Shown here piece after piece: positions 1 to 7,827 of a DNA stretch of 52,722 nt. Positions within the stretch are counted from its first letter, which is position 1. Each line of letters starts with the position of its first letter. The notes below the pieces were generated by a model, which was not told the DNA's origin, made no database searches, and saw only the letters and a program-made list of their open reading frames with translations. Location: positions 1 through 52,722 of the forward strand of contig NTKF01000004.1 of NCBI GenBank assembly GCA_002457295.1, given 5' to 3'. The translations under genes and the position numbers were made by a program. Source of the DNA: Flavobacteriales bacterium MED-G22 (GTDB taxonomy: Bacteria; Bacteroidota; Bacteroidia; Flavobacteriales; Flavobacteriaceae).

Positions 1-412
1 TCTTAATAGAAAGGTCTAATTCATTAGCAATTTCTTTGTAGGTCATATCTTCTTCCCTGCTTTTGAGAAAAATAGTTCTTGTTTTAGGGGGTAGTTTTGA
101 AGTAAAAAAAAGAAATAAAGGTTCTATGTCTTCTTCTTTTAACTCCGAGATCTTTTGATCAGATTCTATAGCACATTCCTCCAGAGGAATCGTTTTTTGA
201 TAATTCTTTGTTCTTAGATAATCAATAGATTTAAATTTTGTAGCTCGTAGGAGATAAGGTTCAATGTAGCTTATTTCTTCAAGTTTTTGAGTGTGCCACA
301 ACTGTATAAATAAATTTTGAACAATATCCTCTGCAACCATAGGGTCTTTTACAATAGCAGTTGAATAATTACAAAGTGAAGAATAGTGGGTGTAAAATAT
401 TTTTTTCAGCAC
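1..412 (-). CDS. ECF-type RNA polymerase sigma-70 factor (3' end cut by window edge)
   Basis: About 137 codons are open from a GTG at 412 to the window edge. The product reads as an extracytoplasmic-function sigma factor. Region 2 begins around IFYTHYSSLC and continues through VAEDIVQNLF, the core-binding helix. Region 4 holds LPPKTRTIFL followed by MTYKEIANELDLSIK, the helix-turn-helix that recognises the -35 element. In Bacteroidetes such factors are commonly FecI-like and control TonB receptors together with an anti-sigma factor; no FecR-like gene is visible because the window ends here. An in-frame TAG lies two codons upstream of the GTG, so no longer N-terminus is possible in this frame and the protein starts slightly shorter than is usual for the family. 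Assignment to the ECF class is firm; the regulon is unknown. Confidence 0.85.
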   Translation of the reverse strand, partial: MLKKIFYTHYSSLCNYSTAIVKDPMVAEDIVQNLFIQLWHTQKLEEISYIEPYLLRATKFKSIDYLRTKNYQKTIPLEECAIESDQKISELKEEDIEPLFLFFTSKLPPKTRTIFLKSREEDMTYKEIANELDLSIK

Positions 413-510
413 GGGCTATACTTTTGGGACATAGAATAATTAATAATGTTATGTAAAATATCATTTCACTCTTGGTTAATTGAAACTAGATGGAAAGTCT
501 AAATAGAGTA

Positions 511-537
511 TGATTCTACCCACTATTTTTAGAATCA
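511..537. promoter_or_regulatory. Perfect 8-bp inverted repeat in the leader of the ECF sigma gene
   Basis: TGATTCTA (511-518) and TAGAATCA (530-537) are exact reverse complements separated by 11 bases. The element lies between the predicted sigma-gene promoter (625-655) and its GTG start at 412, so it would be transcribed in a leader of about 200 nt. No U-tract follows on either strand, so it is not an intrinsic terminator. It could be an operator or a leader hairpin. The rest of the 413-651 interval shows no gene. Confidence 0.4.
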
Positions 538-624
538 CTTGTGCCTAAGCAGCTCTACTTTGATAAGATTATAAAAAATGAAATTGTAGGTTGCCAACAG
601 TAACAAATAAGTTTGAGTGAATTG

Positions 625-655
625 CAAATATACAAAAAAGCAAAACTAGATTCAA
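625..655 (-). promoter_or_regulatory. Predicted Bacteroidetes primary-sigma promoter for the ECF sigma gene
   Basis: On the minus strand TTG (655-653) is followed by a 20-bp spacer and TATATTTG (632-625). This matches the Bacteroidetes -33 TTG / -7 TAnnTTTG pattern exactly. The -33 element overlaps the last codon of the HAD gene. Transcription would start near 618 and leave a leader of roughly 200 nt before the GTG at 412. The prediction rests on sequence pattern only. Confidence 0.5.
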
Positions 656-1314
656 TTAATCCCAAGTTCGTTATACGTTTGAATCACCTCAATGCAGCCA
701 AAGTTTAGAAGTGTTTTCCTATCGAACATAGTGCTCACTCCAACAACTTCCATACCGGCAGCTTTTGCAGATTCAATGCCTGAATGGGTGTCTTCAAATA
801 CTAGACAATCTGTGGGAGTAACGCCTAATTTTCTAGCAGCCGTCAAAAAAATATCTGGATGCGGTTTTCCTTTTATTACTTCGTGTCCTCCAGTAGTAGA
901 GTGAAAATAGGAGTGGAGTTGTAGTGATTCAAAAATGAAGTCAATATTGTCTTGACCACCCATTGTCGCTAAACCCATGGGTATCCCTTTTTTTGATAGT
1001 TGCTTTAAAAATGGAATCAATCCATCTATGGCTTTCACGTTGGGGTGATATAATTTGCGATATAAAACCTCTTTATAGCTTCCTATTTTTTGAAGTTCCT
1101 CTTTGGAATTTACAGTTGGAAAAAGGCGAGCCATTATTTCAATTAAAGAACCCTTATGATATTTGGAATCAAAAGTTTCATAACTCATATTGATTTGATG
1201 GAAGGCAAAAAATTCTATCCAAGACTGTTGGTGGTAGGCCATATTATCGACCAGTGTCCCATCCATATCAAAAAGGAGTGCTTTTTTATCAAAACGATTG
1301 AAGAAAGAATTAAT
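652..1314 (-). CDS. HAD-superfamily phosphatase, beta-phosphoglucomutase-like
   Basis: A haloacid-dehalogenase phosphohydrolase of about 220 residues. Motif I is FDMDGTLVDN, followed by a helical cap with AYHQQSW. Motif II is in GLATMGG, the lysine of motif III in GKPHPDIFLTAARKLG, and motif IV in CLVFEDTHSGIESAKAAGM. This layout is typical of the beta-phosphoglucomutase / sugar-phosphatase branch; the substrate cannot be read. The first ATG (1266) is the methionine inside DMDGT, so starting there would remove the nucleophilic aspartate and the first beta strand. In-frame codons for KKALLFD continue upstream to a TGA at about 1323 with no ATG, GTG or TTG. I place the start at an ATT (1314); the codon three positions before motif residues near 1320 is CTT. 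The omega-amidase gene diverges only about 20 bp away. Confidence 0.75.
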   Translation of the reverse strand: MNSFFNRFDKKALLFDMDGTLVDNMAYHQQSWIEFFAFHQINMSYETFDSKYHKGSLIEIMARLFPTVNSKEELQKIGSYKEVLYRKLYHPNVKAIDGLIPFLKQLSKKGIPMGLATMGGQDNIDFIFESLQLHSYFHSTTGGHEVIKGKPHPDIFLTAARKLGVTPTDCLVFEDTHSGIESAKAAGMEVVGVSTMFDRKTLLNFGCIEVIQTYNELGIN

Positions 1315-1334
1315 TTTAAGTCAATTAAAAATTG

Positions 1335-2126
1335 ATGGGTAAAGATAGACAAGAATTGTTAAAGGTGGCTTTGCTTCAAATAAATTCAGTATGGCATCAA
1401 CCTGAGAAAAATAGAATTTTACTTTCTCAAGAAATAGCTAAAATAGGAACAAAAACGGATCTTGTTCTGTTGCCTGAAATGTTTACCACCGGTTTTTCTA
1501 TGGCCCCAAAAAAACTAGCAGAGACAATGGAGGGTCAAACAGTGCAATGGATGAGGTCCCTTGCAAAAGAATTTAATACTGTTATTGCAGGAAGTGTTAT
1601 TATTGAAGAAGAAGGGTTTTTCTTCAATCGATTTTTATGGGTACCTCCAAAAGATACCATAGCTTATTATGACAAGCGCCATGGGTTTTCATTAGTCGGC
1701 GAGCATCTAAAATATAAGGCGGGTGAAAATTCTGGCCTTGTAAACTATAAAGGGTGGAAAATCTGCCTTCGAATTTGTTATGATTTACGGTTTCCTGTGT
1801 GGTGCCGAAACACAGAGGAGTATGACTTACTTTTATTTGTTGCCAATTGGCCTAAACCTAGAATGCAAGCTTGGGATACACTCCTCAAAGCTAGAGCTAT
1901 CGAAAATATGGCTTATTGCTGTGGAGTAAACATTGTGGGAGAAGACCCTAAAGGGAATCAATATTTAGGTCATTCTGCAGGGTATGATTGTTTTGGAAAT
2001 AGGCTCACAGGCCCCCTATCTGAAAAAAAAGAGGCTATCTGGGTTCCTCTAGATTATCAGGCACTTCAAGCACATCGGAAGCAGTTCCGATTTTTAGAAG
2101 ATCGAGATAATTTTGAGTTACGTTAA
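1335..2126 (+). CDS. Omega-amidase / nitrilase-family C-N hydrolase (YafV-like)
   Basis: This is a carbon-nitrogen hydrolase of the nitrilase superfamily, close to the omega-amidases (YafV/Nit2) that hydrolyse 2-oxoglutaramate or 2-oxosuccinamate. The catalytic triad is visible as Glu48 in LLPEMFTTGFSM, Lys114 in YYDKRHGFS and Cys148 in RICYDLRFPVW. The length of 263 residues and the ending FRFLEDRDNFEL fit the family. A TTG at 1332 lies just before the ATG at 1335; I prefer the ATG. The last 92 bp overlap the end of the convergent lipoprotein gene. Its likely role is metabolite repair after glutamine transamination, inferred from the family. Confidence 0.87.
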   Translation: MGKDRQELLKVALLQINSVWHQPEKNRILLSQEIAKIGTKTDLVLLPEMFTTGFSMAPKKLAETMEGQTVQWMRSLAKEFNTVIAGSVIIEEEGFFFNRFLWVPPKDTIAYYDKRHGFSLVGEHLKYKAGENSGLVNYKGWKICLRICYDLRFPVWCRNTEEYDLLLFVANWPKPRMQAWDTLLKARAIENMAYCCGVNIVGEDPKGNQYLGHSAGYDCFGNRLTGPLSEKKEAIWVPLDYQALQAHRKQFRFLEDRDNFELR

Positions 2127-3738
2127 ACGTTTCATTGAGGTCCCAATTAGCACGTAATTCGATTTTCTTTGCACTTCGAGTCAGCGGGTCTAAGAAGTAT
2201 ATCACAGGTTCGGGTTGAATTTTTTCAAGATAATTTCCTGTGTCCCATTCTTTGTTTCCATTTACGTCTTTAATTAAACGAAAATAATAAGTAGCTGCGT
2301 CTAATAATGGAAATTCATATAGACCAGATTCAATAGGTGAATCATAAAATCGTTTTACGTTTAAGTCGCTATCTAAAAGTTGCAATATAAAAGGCTCTGG
2401 GTCGTCATATTGCAGCCTAAGGAATATAGTTCCGTAGTCTTCGATTTTTTTGGTTCTTATTCCATATTTCACAGTATCGTTAGTGTTGCCTAAAAAATCA
2501 ACCAACGCATTGGGAAAAACACTAATAGTATATTCATCATTAGGGAGGGCATCAAATTGCAATGCAATGCGATCATAATTTTCAAGAATTTCCAGTGCAA
2601 CTGGAACAGGAATAGAGTCTTTTCCAAAGACTTCTACTTTTGTGCTATCTATCTCAACTATGGGTAAATTTGAGCTAAGAAGATAGGGTTCAGTTAGAGA
2701 TAAATTCCCTTTGGTATTTGATTCAATGACTAATGAATCAGGTTGGGGTTCTTGATTAAAAAAAACTGTTTTAGTCAATAATGTATCACGCATTGGAAAA
2801 GAAAATTTCAACGAATCTAGAGCAGCACCTTTAAACCAAAAATTAAGCGAATCAGCTTTTCTATTTTTATTGATCAAATAAGAAAAACTATCGGGTAGAT
2901 CAGATACAATTTCAAAATCTTGTCCTTCATATTCACCAAAATGACCTAAATAAATATGATGATTATTGACATAGGCAGGATTAGCCCAAGCAAAAGATAG
3001 CTTTTCATTAAAAAGTCTTAGGGTGATTAAACTATCAGTAGGAAGAGTAATTGGTGTAGCAAGAAACCCAATTTTATCAGTAGATTGATCAAATAAATAA
3101 TTGCTTCCCACATCTTGAAGAGCAATGAGTTCATAGTCACCAGCCCTTAAATTTTTAAATTCAAATAAAAGAGTATCTAAAGTATTGGTTACATAAAAAG
3201 GTTTTTTGGTATAAATAGTAGAATCATTATAAGCAGTGTCAATGGGATAGAGCTGAAGTGAAATAAATCGTTCGGTGTCTTTTTCAAAAGCATCAAAAAC
3301 ACGTCCTTTAAGATTTAAAGAATCAATTTCTGATCCGGTAGAAAGGATATAAGTGAAATAAGGCAACGGATTTGACTCATTGAAATCTACAATGCTTTCA
3401 CCAAAATTAAATGTATATGTCGTATTTTCTAATAGGCTATCTTTCAATTTTATTGTTACTTTTTTGGACGCTCCAGTTTGAGGATAGACCGTATATTTTT
3501 CACGTTCTAAAGGAGGCGAAACGATCAACTGTTTTGATAAATCTTTTAAAGTAACATATTCATCAAAGTTTAATCGTATTTCTGTTTTATCAAATTCTGT
3601 GGTTTTCATTTTAGGTGAAGCATTAACGAGCCTAGGCGGTATTGAGTCTTTAGCCCCACCTGTAGGAGTTCCTGGTTTGGCACATTGAACCAAAGTGGTA
3701 AGAAAAAATAAATAGAGAACTGTTCGTGTCAATTTCAT
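2035..3738 (-). CDS. Ig-like domain lipoprotein, Bacteroidetes conserved
   Basis: The protein starts with a lipoprotein signal peptide: MKLTRT, a hydrophobic stretch and the lipobox LVQC with Cys19. A proline/glycine-rich linker (KPGTPTGGAKDSIPP) follows, then a bacterial Ig-like domain (RLVNASPKMKTTEF through YTFNFGESIVDFNESNP). The remainder is beta-rich, including FRLIKDVNGNKEWDTGNY. This fits a widely conserved Bacteroidetes Ig-like lipoprotein of unknown function, probably anchored to the outer membrane. An upstream ATG at 3756 would put six residues before the signal, so I prefer 3738. It follows comF by about 26 bp in the same direction. The 3' end runs 92 bp antisense into the omega-amidase gene, adding about 38 residues beyond NWDLNETF, where I would expect homologues to end. 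Confidence 0.7.
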   Translation of the reverse strand: MKLTRTVLYLFFLTTLVQCAKPGTPTGGAKDSIPPRLVNASPKMKTTEFDKTEIRLNFDEYVTLKDLSKQLIVSPPLEREKYTVYPQTGASKKVTIKLKDSLLENTTYTFNFGESIVDFNESNPLPYFTYILSTGSEIDSLNLKGRVFDAFEKDTERFISLQLYPIDTAYNDSTIYTKKPFYVTNTLDTLLFEFKNLRAGDYELIALQDVGSNYLFDQSTDKIGFLATPITLPTDSLITLRLFNEKLSFAWANPAYVNNHHIYLGHFGEYEGQDFEIVSDLPDSFSYLINKNRKADSLNFWFKGAALDSLKFSFPMRDTLLTKTVFFNQEPQPDSLVIESNTKGNLSLTEPYLLSSNLPIVEIDSTKVEVFGKDSIPVPVALEILENYDRIALQFDALPNDEYTISVFPNALVDFLGNTNDTVKYGIRTKKIEDYGTIFLRLQYDDPEPFILQLLDSDLNVKRFYDSPIESGLYEFPLLDAATYYFRLIKDVNGNKEWDTGNYLEKIQPEPVIYFLDPLTRSAKKIELRANWDLNETFNVTQNYLDLLKIGTASDVLEVPDNLEEPR

Positions 3739-3764
3739 CGCTACAAAATAACACAATATTGTAG

Positions 3765-4466
3765 TTAGAACCTATAACCGACAACGGCAATGCTTAATTT
3801 TATTTGTGAATGTTCTAAGAGAGTCTTTGCACAGGCAGTGAGGGTTGCCCCTGAGGTGACCACATCGTCAATTAAAAGAAAATGTCCTGTAGTCTTTTTT
3901 AAACTAGCTTGAGTTTCGAAAGCATTTTTAATTATTTTCCAACGATTGCTTTGATCAGCTAAAGCCAGTGGGGGAGTGTCGATTATACGCTTAAGATAAT
4001 TTGTATATACAGGTTTTTGAATAATTTCACTTACTGCACTAGCTATTATTTCAGATTGGTTATAGCCTCTTTCTCGTTTCCTTTTTGAATGCAGTGGAAC
4101 AGGAATGATTCCTCTTATAGTACTGAAGTTTGAACTCTTTAGAATAGCCTCTCCCAACCATTGGCCAAAAAGCGTCCCAATGTGTTTTTGCTTTTTGTAT
4201 TTGAGTTGATGAATTAAGTTGGCCACCAGTCCCTCTTTGTTGAAATAACAAAGTGCGACAGCATGTTCAAGTGATAATTGGAGGCTTAATTGTTGGTGTA
4301 GAGCATTGTTAGAATAGTTAAAGTGATCAGTAAAAGGGAGGGACACAATACATTCAATACAAATCCCTTTTTCATGTTGAGACAAATAATTTCTACAGCT
4401 GAAACAAAGACGAGGAAGAATTAGATCAATAAAACTTTGAAGCGTCTCTTGGTAAACTTTTTTCAT
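3765..4466 (-). CDS. comF: ComF family protein (phosphoribosyltransferase-like)
   Basis: A ComFC-type protein. An N-terminal zinc-ribbon carries CFSCRNYL and GICIECI, and a C-terminal phosphoribosyltransferase fold carries the PRPP loop LLIDDVVTSGATLTAC. The segment IIPVPLHSKRKRERGYNQSE is the family signature. In naturally competent bacteria ComFC helps single-stranded DNA enter the cytoplasm; in many other bacteria its role is unclear. I chose the ATG at 4466 (MKKVYQETLQSF) over an upstream in-frame start at 4484. The glyS gene diverges 52 bp away. Confidence 0.85.
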   Translation of the reverse strand: MKKVYQETLQSFIDLILPRLCFSCRNYLSQHEKGICIECIVSLPFTDHFNYSNNALHQQLSLQLSLEHAVALCYFNKEGLVANLIHQLKYKKQKHIGTLFGQWLGEAILKSSNFSTIRGIIPVPLHSKRKRERGYNQSEIIASAVSEIIQKPVYTNYLKRIIDTPPLALADQSNRWKIIKNAFETQASLKKTTGHFLLIDDVVTSGATLTACAKTLLEHSQIKLSIAVVGYRF

Positions 4467-4506
4467 GGAAAATTTTAGGCTCACTATTAAAGATACTAAA
4501 AAGGAT

Positions 4507-4514
4507 TATTTTTG
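4507..4514 (+). promoter_or_regulatory. -7 promoter box of glyS, 4 nt from the start codon
   Basis: TATTTTTG matches the Bacteroidetes -7 consensus TAnnTTTG exactly and ends four bases before the glyS ATG at 4519. If used, the transcript would be leaderless or nearly so. No convincing TTG -33 element is visible 19-21 bp upstream. Confidence 0.4.
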
Positions 4515-4518
4515 CTGC

Positions 4519-6060
4519 ATGAAAAATCCAACAGAGCAGTTTAAAAAAGTTATTTCCCATGCGAAAGAATACGGGTTTATCTTTCCTTCGAGTGAAATTT
4601 ATGAGGGACTTAGTGCGGTTTATGATTATGGGCAAAACGGTGTAGCGTTAAAGAATAATATTAGAGATTATTGGTGGAAAGCGATGGTCCAAATCAATGA
4701 CAATATTGTAGGCCTAGATGCTGCTATATTTATGCATCCTACCACTTGGAAAGCTTCAGGTCACGTTGATGCTTTTAATGATCCACTGATTGACAATAAA
4801 GATTCAAAAAAGCGATATCGTGCGGATGTATTAATAGAAGATCATGTAGCAAAAATTGAGACTAAAATTGAAAAAGAAATTGCCAAAGCCGCAAAACGTT
4901 TTGGAGATGATTTTGATAAAAAACAATTTATAGCAACCAACCCAAGAGTGTTGGGATATCAAGAAAGAGCAGCTTCTATACTCAAACGAATGGGGACTGC
5001 TTTGGAACAAGAAAATCTTGCTGATGTCAAAAGTTTGATCGAAGAATTAGAAATTAGTTGCCCTGAATCAGGATCACGCAACTGGACAGAGGTCAAACAA
5101 TTCAATCTTATGTTTGGCACCAAGTTAGGAGCTAGTGCAGATAGTGCAATGGATTTATACCTAAGACCCGAAACTGCTCAAGGTATTTTTGTCAATTTTT
5201 TAAACGTTCAAAAAACGGGTAGAATGAAATTACCTTTCGGAATTGCACAAACCGGTAAAGCATTCCGCAATGAAATTGTGGCTCGTCAATTCATATTTAG
5301 AATGAGGGAATTTGAACAAATGGAAATGCAATTTTTTATACCTCCTGGTTCCCAAAAAGAATGGTATACTCATTGGAAAGAAAAAAGACTTCAATGGCAT
5401 CTGGCACTAAATATGGGACAAGAAAACTATCGCTTTCATGATCATGATAAGTTGGCTCACTATGCTGATGCCGCTTGTGATATTGAATTTAAATTTCCTT
5501 TTGGCTTCAAAGAACTAGAAGGGATACATTCTAGAACAGACTTTGATTTGGGGAATCACGAAAAGTTTAGTGGAAAAAAACTCCAGTATTTCGATCCTGA
5601 AAAGAACGAAAACATCACTCCTTTTGTTTTAGAAACATCCATTGGTTTAGACCGTATGTTTTTAGCTGTTTTTTCTCATGCTCTTCAAGAGGAAACCCTT
5701 GACAATAATACGACCAGAGTTGTACTAAAAATCCCACCCTTTTTAGCCCCGACCAAAGTGGCTATTCTTCCTCTAGTTAAAAAAGATGGGTTACCTGCAC
5801 TAGCCAACGAAATTGTTGATCAGCTCAAATGGGACTTTGCCGTTGCCTATGACGAAAAAGATGCTGTAGGAAGGCGCTATCGTCGGCAGGACGCTCTTGG
5901 CACCCCTTTTTGTGTTACGGTTGATCACCAAAGTTTAGAAGACAATACAGTGACCCTAAGGAATCGAGATTCTATGGAGCAAGAAAGGGTAGCCATTTCA
6001 GCCTTAAAGACAATTTTAGTTGATAAAGTTTCTATCACATCATTGCTAAAAAAACTTTGA
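4519..6060 (+). CDS. glyS: Glycine--tRNA ligase, homodimeric type
   Basis: Class II glycyl-tRNA synthetase of the alpha2 type shared by eukaryotes, archaea and Bacteroidetes, which charges tRNA-Gly in the cytoplasm. Motif 2 is visible in LRPETAQGIFVNF and FRNEIVARQFIFRMREFEQMEM, and motif 3 in ETSIGLDRMFLAVF. The anticodon-binding domain begins near TKVAILPLVKK and includes YRRQDALGTPFCVTVD. The start is MKNPTEQFKKVISHAKEYGF at 4519, giving 513 residues. The frame is open back to an ATG at 4465, but those 18 extra residues do not belong to the family and the promoter box lies within them. It is a single gene with no alpha2beta2-type partner. Confidence 0.95.
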   Translation: MKNPTEQFKKVISHAKEYGFIFPSSEIYEGLSAVYDYGQNGVALKNNIRDYWWKAMVQINDNIVGLDAAIFMHPTTWKASGHVDAFNDPLIDNKDSKKRYRADVLIEDHVAKIETKIEKEIAKAAKRFGDDFDKKQFIATNPRVLGYQERAASILKRMGTALEQENLADVKSLIEELEISCPESGSRNWTEVKQFNLMFGTKLGASADSAMDLYLRPETAQGIFVNFLNVQKTGRMKLPFGIAQTGKAFRNEIVARQFIFRMREFEQMEMQFFIPPGSQKEWYTHWKEKRLQWHLALNMGQENYRFHDHDKLAHYADAACDIEFKFPFGFKELEGIHSRTDFDLGNHEKFSGKKLQYFDPEKNENITPFVLETSIGLDRMFLAVFSHALQEETLDNNTTRVVLKIPPFLAPTKVAILPLVKKDGLPALANEIVDQLKWDFAVAYDEKDAVGRRYRRQDALGTPFCVTVDHQSLEDNTVTLRNRDSMEQERVAISALKTILVDKVSITSLLKKL

Positions 6061-6142
6061 TACATTTTCAACAGAAAAACTAATATAATTTAGAATCAAT
6101 GGTGGTGAAAAAGACTATGTTTTCATAACGGTGAGGATTTTA

Positions 6143-6150
6143 TATCTTCG
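6143..6150 (+). promoter_or_regulatory. Candidate -7 box of the exonuclease III gene
   Basis: TATCTTCG differs from TAnnTTTG by one base and ends six bases before the ATG at 6157. No clear -33 element is present. It is listed because the same placement recurs in this window. Confidence 0.25.
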
Positions 6151-6156
6151 TAGTAA

Positions 6157-6924
6157 ATGGAATTAAAAATTCTCTCCTATAATGTTAATGGAATTCGAGC
6201 AGCTTTAAAAAAAGGATTTGACAGCTGGTTAAAGGCTGCTAATCCAGATGTTATCTGCATTCAAGAATCAAAAGCACTCAAAGAACAAGTTGAAGTGACG
6301 CTTTTAGAACAATTAGGCTATCACCACTATTGGTTTTCTGCCCAAAAAAAAGGATATAGTGGCGTGGCTATTTTCACTAAAAAAGAGCCCAAAAATATAG
6401 TCTATGGCACAGGTGTTGAATCCATGGATTTTGAGGGACGAGTGCTGCGTGTTGATTTTGAAGAATGTTCTATCATCAGTCTATACCTCCCCTCAGGAAC
6501 CAACATAAAACGGCTGGATCACAAATTTGCCTTTATGGACGAATTTCAGTCATACATTGATGCGTTAAAAAAGGAATATCCTAAACTTATCATTTGTGGA
6601 GATTATAATATTTGTCATCAAGCCATAGACATTCATGATCCAATAAGAAATAAAAATGTCTCAGGTTTCCTCCCTGAAGAACGCGCTTGGTTAGATCAAT
6701 TCATGAAAAAGGGTTTTATCGATAGTTTCCGTTTGTTAAATCCAGAACCACACCACTATAGTTGGTGGAGCTACAGAGCTAATGCTAGAAACAACAACAA
6801 AGGGTGGCGTATTGACTATGCTCTAGTTTCAGAACCATTAAAAAACAATATCAACAGAGCCTATCTTTTACCAGAAGCAAAACATTCTGACCACTGTCCA
6901 GTGGGACTAGAATTAAAATTTTAA
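6157..6924 (+). CDS. xth: Exodeoxyribonuclease III (AP endonuclease)
   Basis: An exonuclease III / AP endonuclease 1 family enzyme acting in base-excision repair at abasic sites and on 3'-blocked ends. Visible motifs are LSYNVNGIRAALKKG at the N-terminus, the metal-binding glutamate in CIQESKA, ISLYLPSG, the catalytic ICGDYNICH, WRIDYALVS, and the terminal SDHCPVGLEL. At 255 residues it is full length. The OmpA-like lipoprotein gene follows after 3 bp, so the two are probably co-transcribed. Confidence 0.94.
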   Translation: MELKILSYNVNGIRAALKKGFDSWLKAANPDVICIQESKALKEQVEVTLLEQLGYHHYWFSAQKKGYSGVAIFTKKEPKNIVYGTGVESMDFEGRVLRVDFEECSIISLYLPSGTNIKRLDHKFAFMDEFQSYIDALKKEYPKLIICGDYNICHQAIDIHDPIRNKNVSGFLPEERAWLDQFMKKGFIDSFRLLNPEPHHYSWWSYRANARNNNKGWRIDYALVSEPLKNNINRAYLLPEAKHSDHCPVGLELKF

Positions 6925-6927
6925 AAT

Positions 6928-7824
6928 ATGACTAAAAAAATAGCTTTAGTAGGGGTTTTGTTGTTTGCACTTCAAAGCTGTGTGTCTTCTCGGGTTTTCA
7001 ATGATTTAGAAGAACGGTATGCGCAACTCAAAATGGAGCATGAAGCTCTTTCTCAAAAAAAAGACAGTTTGAATATGGCTGCCCTAGCATGGGAAAAACG
7101 AAGTGATTCTTTGGCACAAAAATTAGAACAAACTCAAAGTAGCCTTTCTAAAGTAGAGAAAGCACATAGGCAACTTCAAAAAGAATTTTCGTTATTACAG
7201 AAAAGCAGTGATAGTTCTATTCAAAAGGCTCTAGTAGAAAACTCAAGCCTTTTAGAACAAATTGAAGAAAAACAACAACAGTTAGCCTTACGCTCCCAAC
7301 GGGTTTCTGAATTAGAATCACTCATGATGGCTCAGGAAAAAGCATTAAATTCACTAAAGCAACGTCTTTCAGATGCGCTCCTAAATTTTGAAGGCAAAGG
7401 ACTAACCGTAGAACAGCGCAATGGAAAAGTATATGTTTCAATGCAAAATAAATTATTGTTTCGCTCGGGGCAATGGAAGGTTGGAAAAGAAGGCAAACAA
7501 GCACTACAGCAATTGGCCACCGTTTTGGCTGAAAATCCTGATATCGCTGTTCTGATTGAAGGTCATACTGACAATGTGCCTTATAAAGGAAAAGGAGCTG
7601 TGGAAGGCAATTGGGACTTGTCTACAAAAAGAGCCACAGCGGTGGTACAAATTTTATTGGAAAATGGGCTAGTTCTCCCGCAAAATCTAACGGCAGCAGG
7701 CCGAAGTGAATTTTTGCCAGTGGGGCCAAATAGCACTTCAGAAGGAAGAACTGCCAATAGAAGAATTGAAGTAATTTTAAGTCCAAATTTAAACGAAATT
7801 TCAGTCCTATTAAATACACTTTAA
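6928..7824 (+). CDS. OmpA-family lipoprotein with coiled-coil stalk
   Basis: A lipoprotein signal peptide ends at the lipobox LQSC (Cys18). Residues about 25-160 form a long coiled coil with heptad-like Leu/Lys/Glu/Gln. The C-terminal OmpA/MotB peptidoglycan-binding domain spans about 175-290. Its key segments are VLIEGHTDNVPYKG, NWDLSTKRATAVV and TAAGRSEFLPVGPN followed by RTANRRIEVIL. The design suggests an outer-membrane lipid anchor reaching the peptidoglycan. It lies 3 bp after xth and 3 bp before the aldo/keto reductase. Confidence 0.9.
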   Translation: MTKKIALVGVLLFALQSCVSSRVFNDLEERYAQLKMEHEALSQKKDSLNMAALAWEKRSDSLAQKLEQTQSSLSKVEKAHRQLQKEFSLLQKSSDSSIQKALVENSSLLEQIEEKQQQLALRSQRVSELESLMMAQEKALNSLKQRLSDALLNFEGKGLTVEQRNGKVYVSMQNKLLFRSGQWKVGKEGKQALQQLATVLAENPDIAVLIEGHTDNVPYKGKGAVEGNWDLSTKRATAVVQILLENGLVLPQNLTAAGRSEFLPVGPNSTSEGRTANRRIEVILSPNLNEISVLLNTL

Positions 7825-7827
7825 TCA

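Noticed and set aside
346..462. 38-residue hydrophobic frame overlapping the sigma factor start, possibly linked by frameshift at an A7 run
   Set aside because: Joining it to the sigma frame would give a hydrophobic N-terminus unlike ECF factors; kept only as a note on the leader.
4465..4518. Upstream ATG extending glyS by 18 codons
   Set aside because: The extra residues do not match glycyl-tRNA synthetases, and the -7 promoter box lies inside them.
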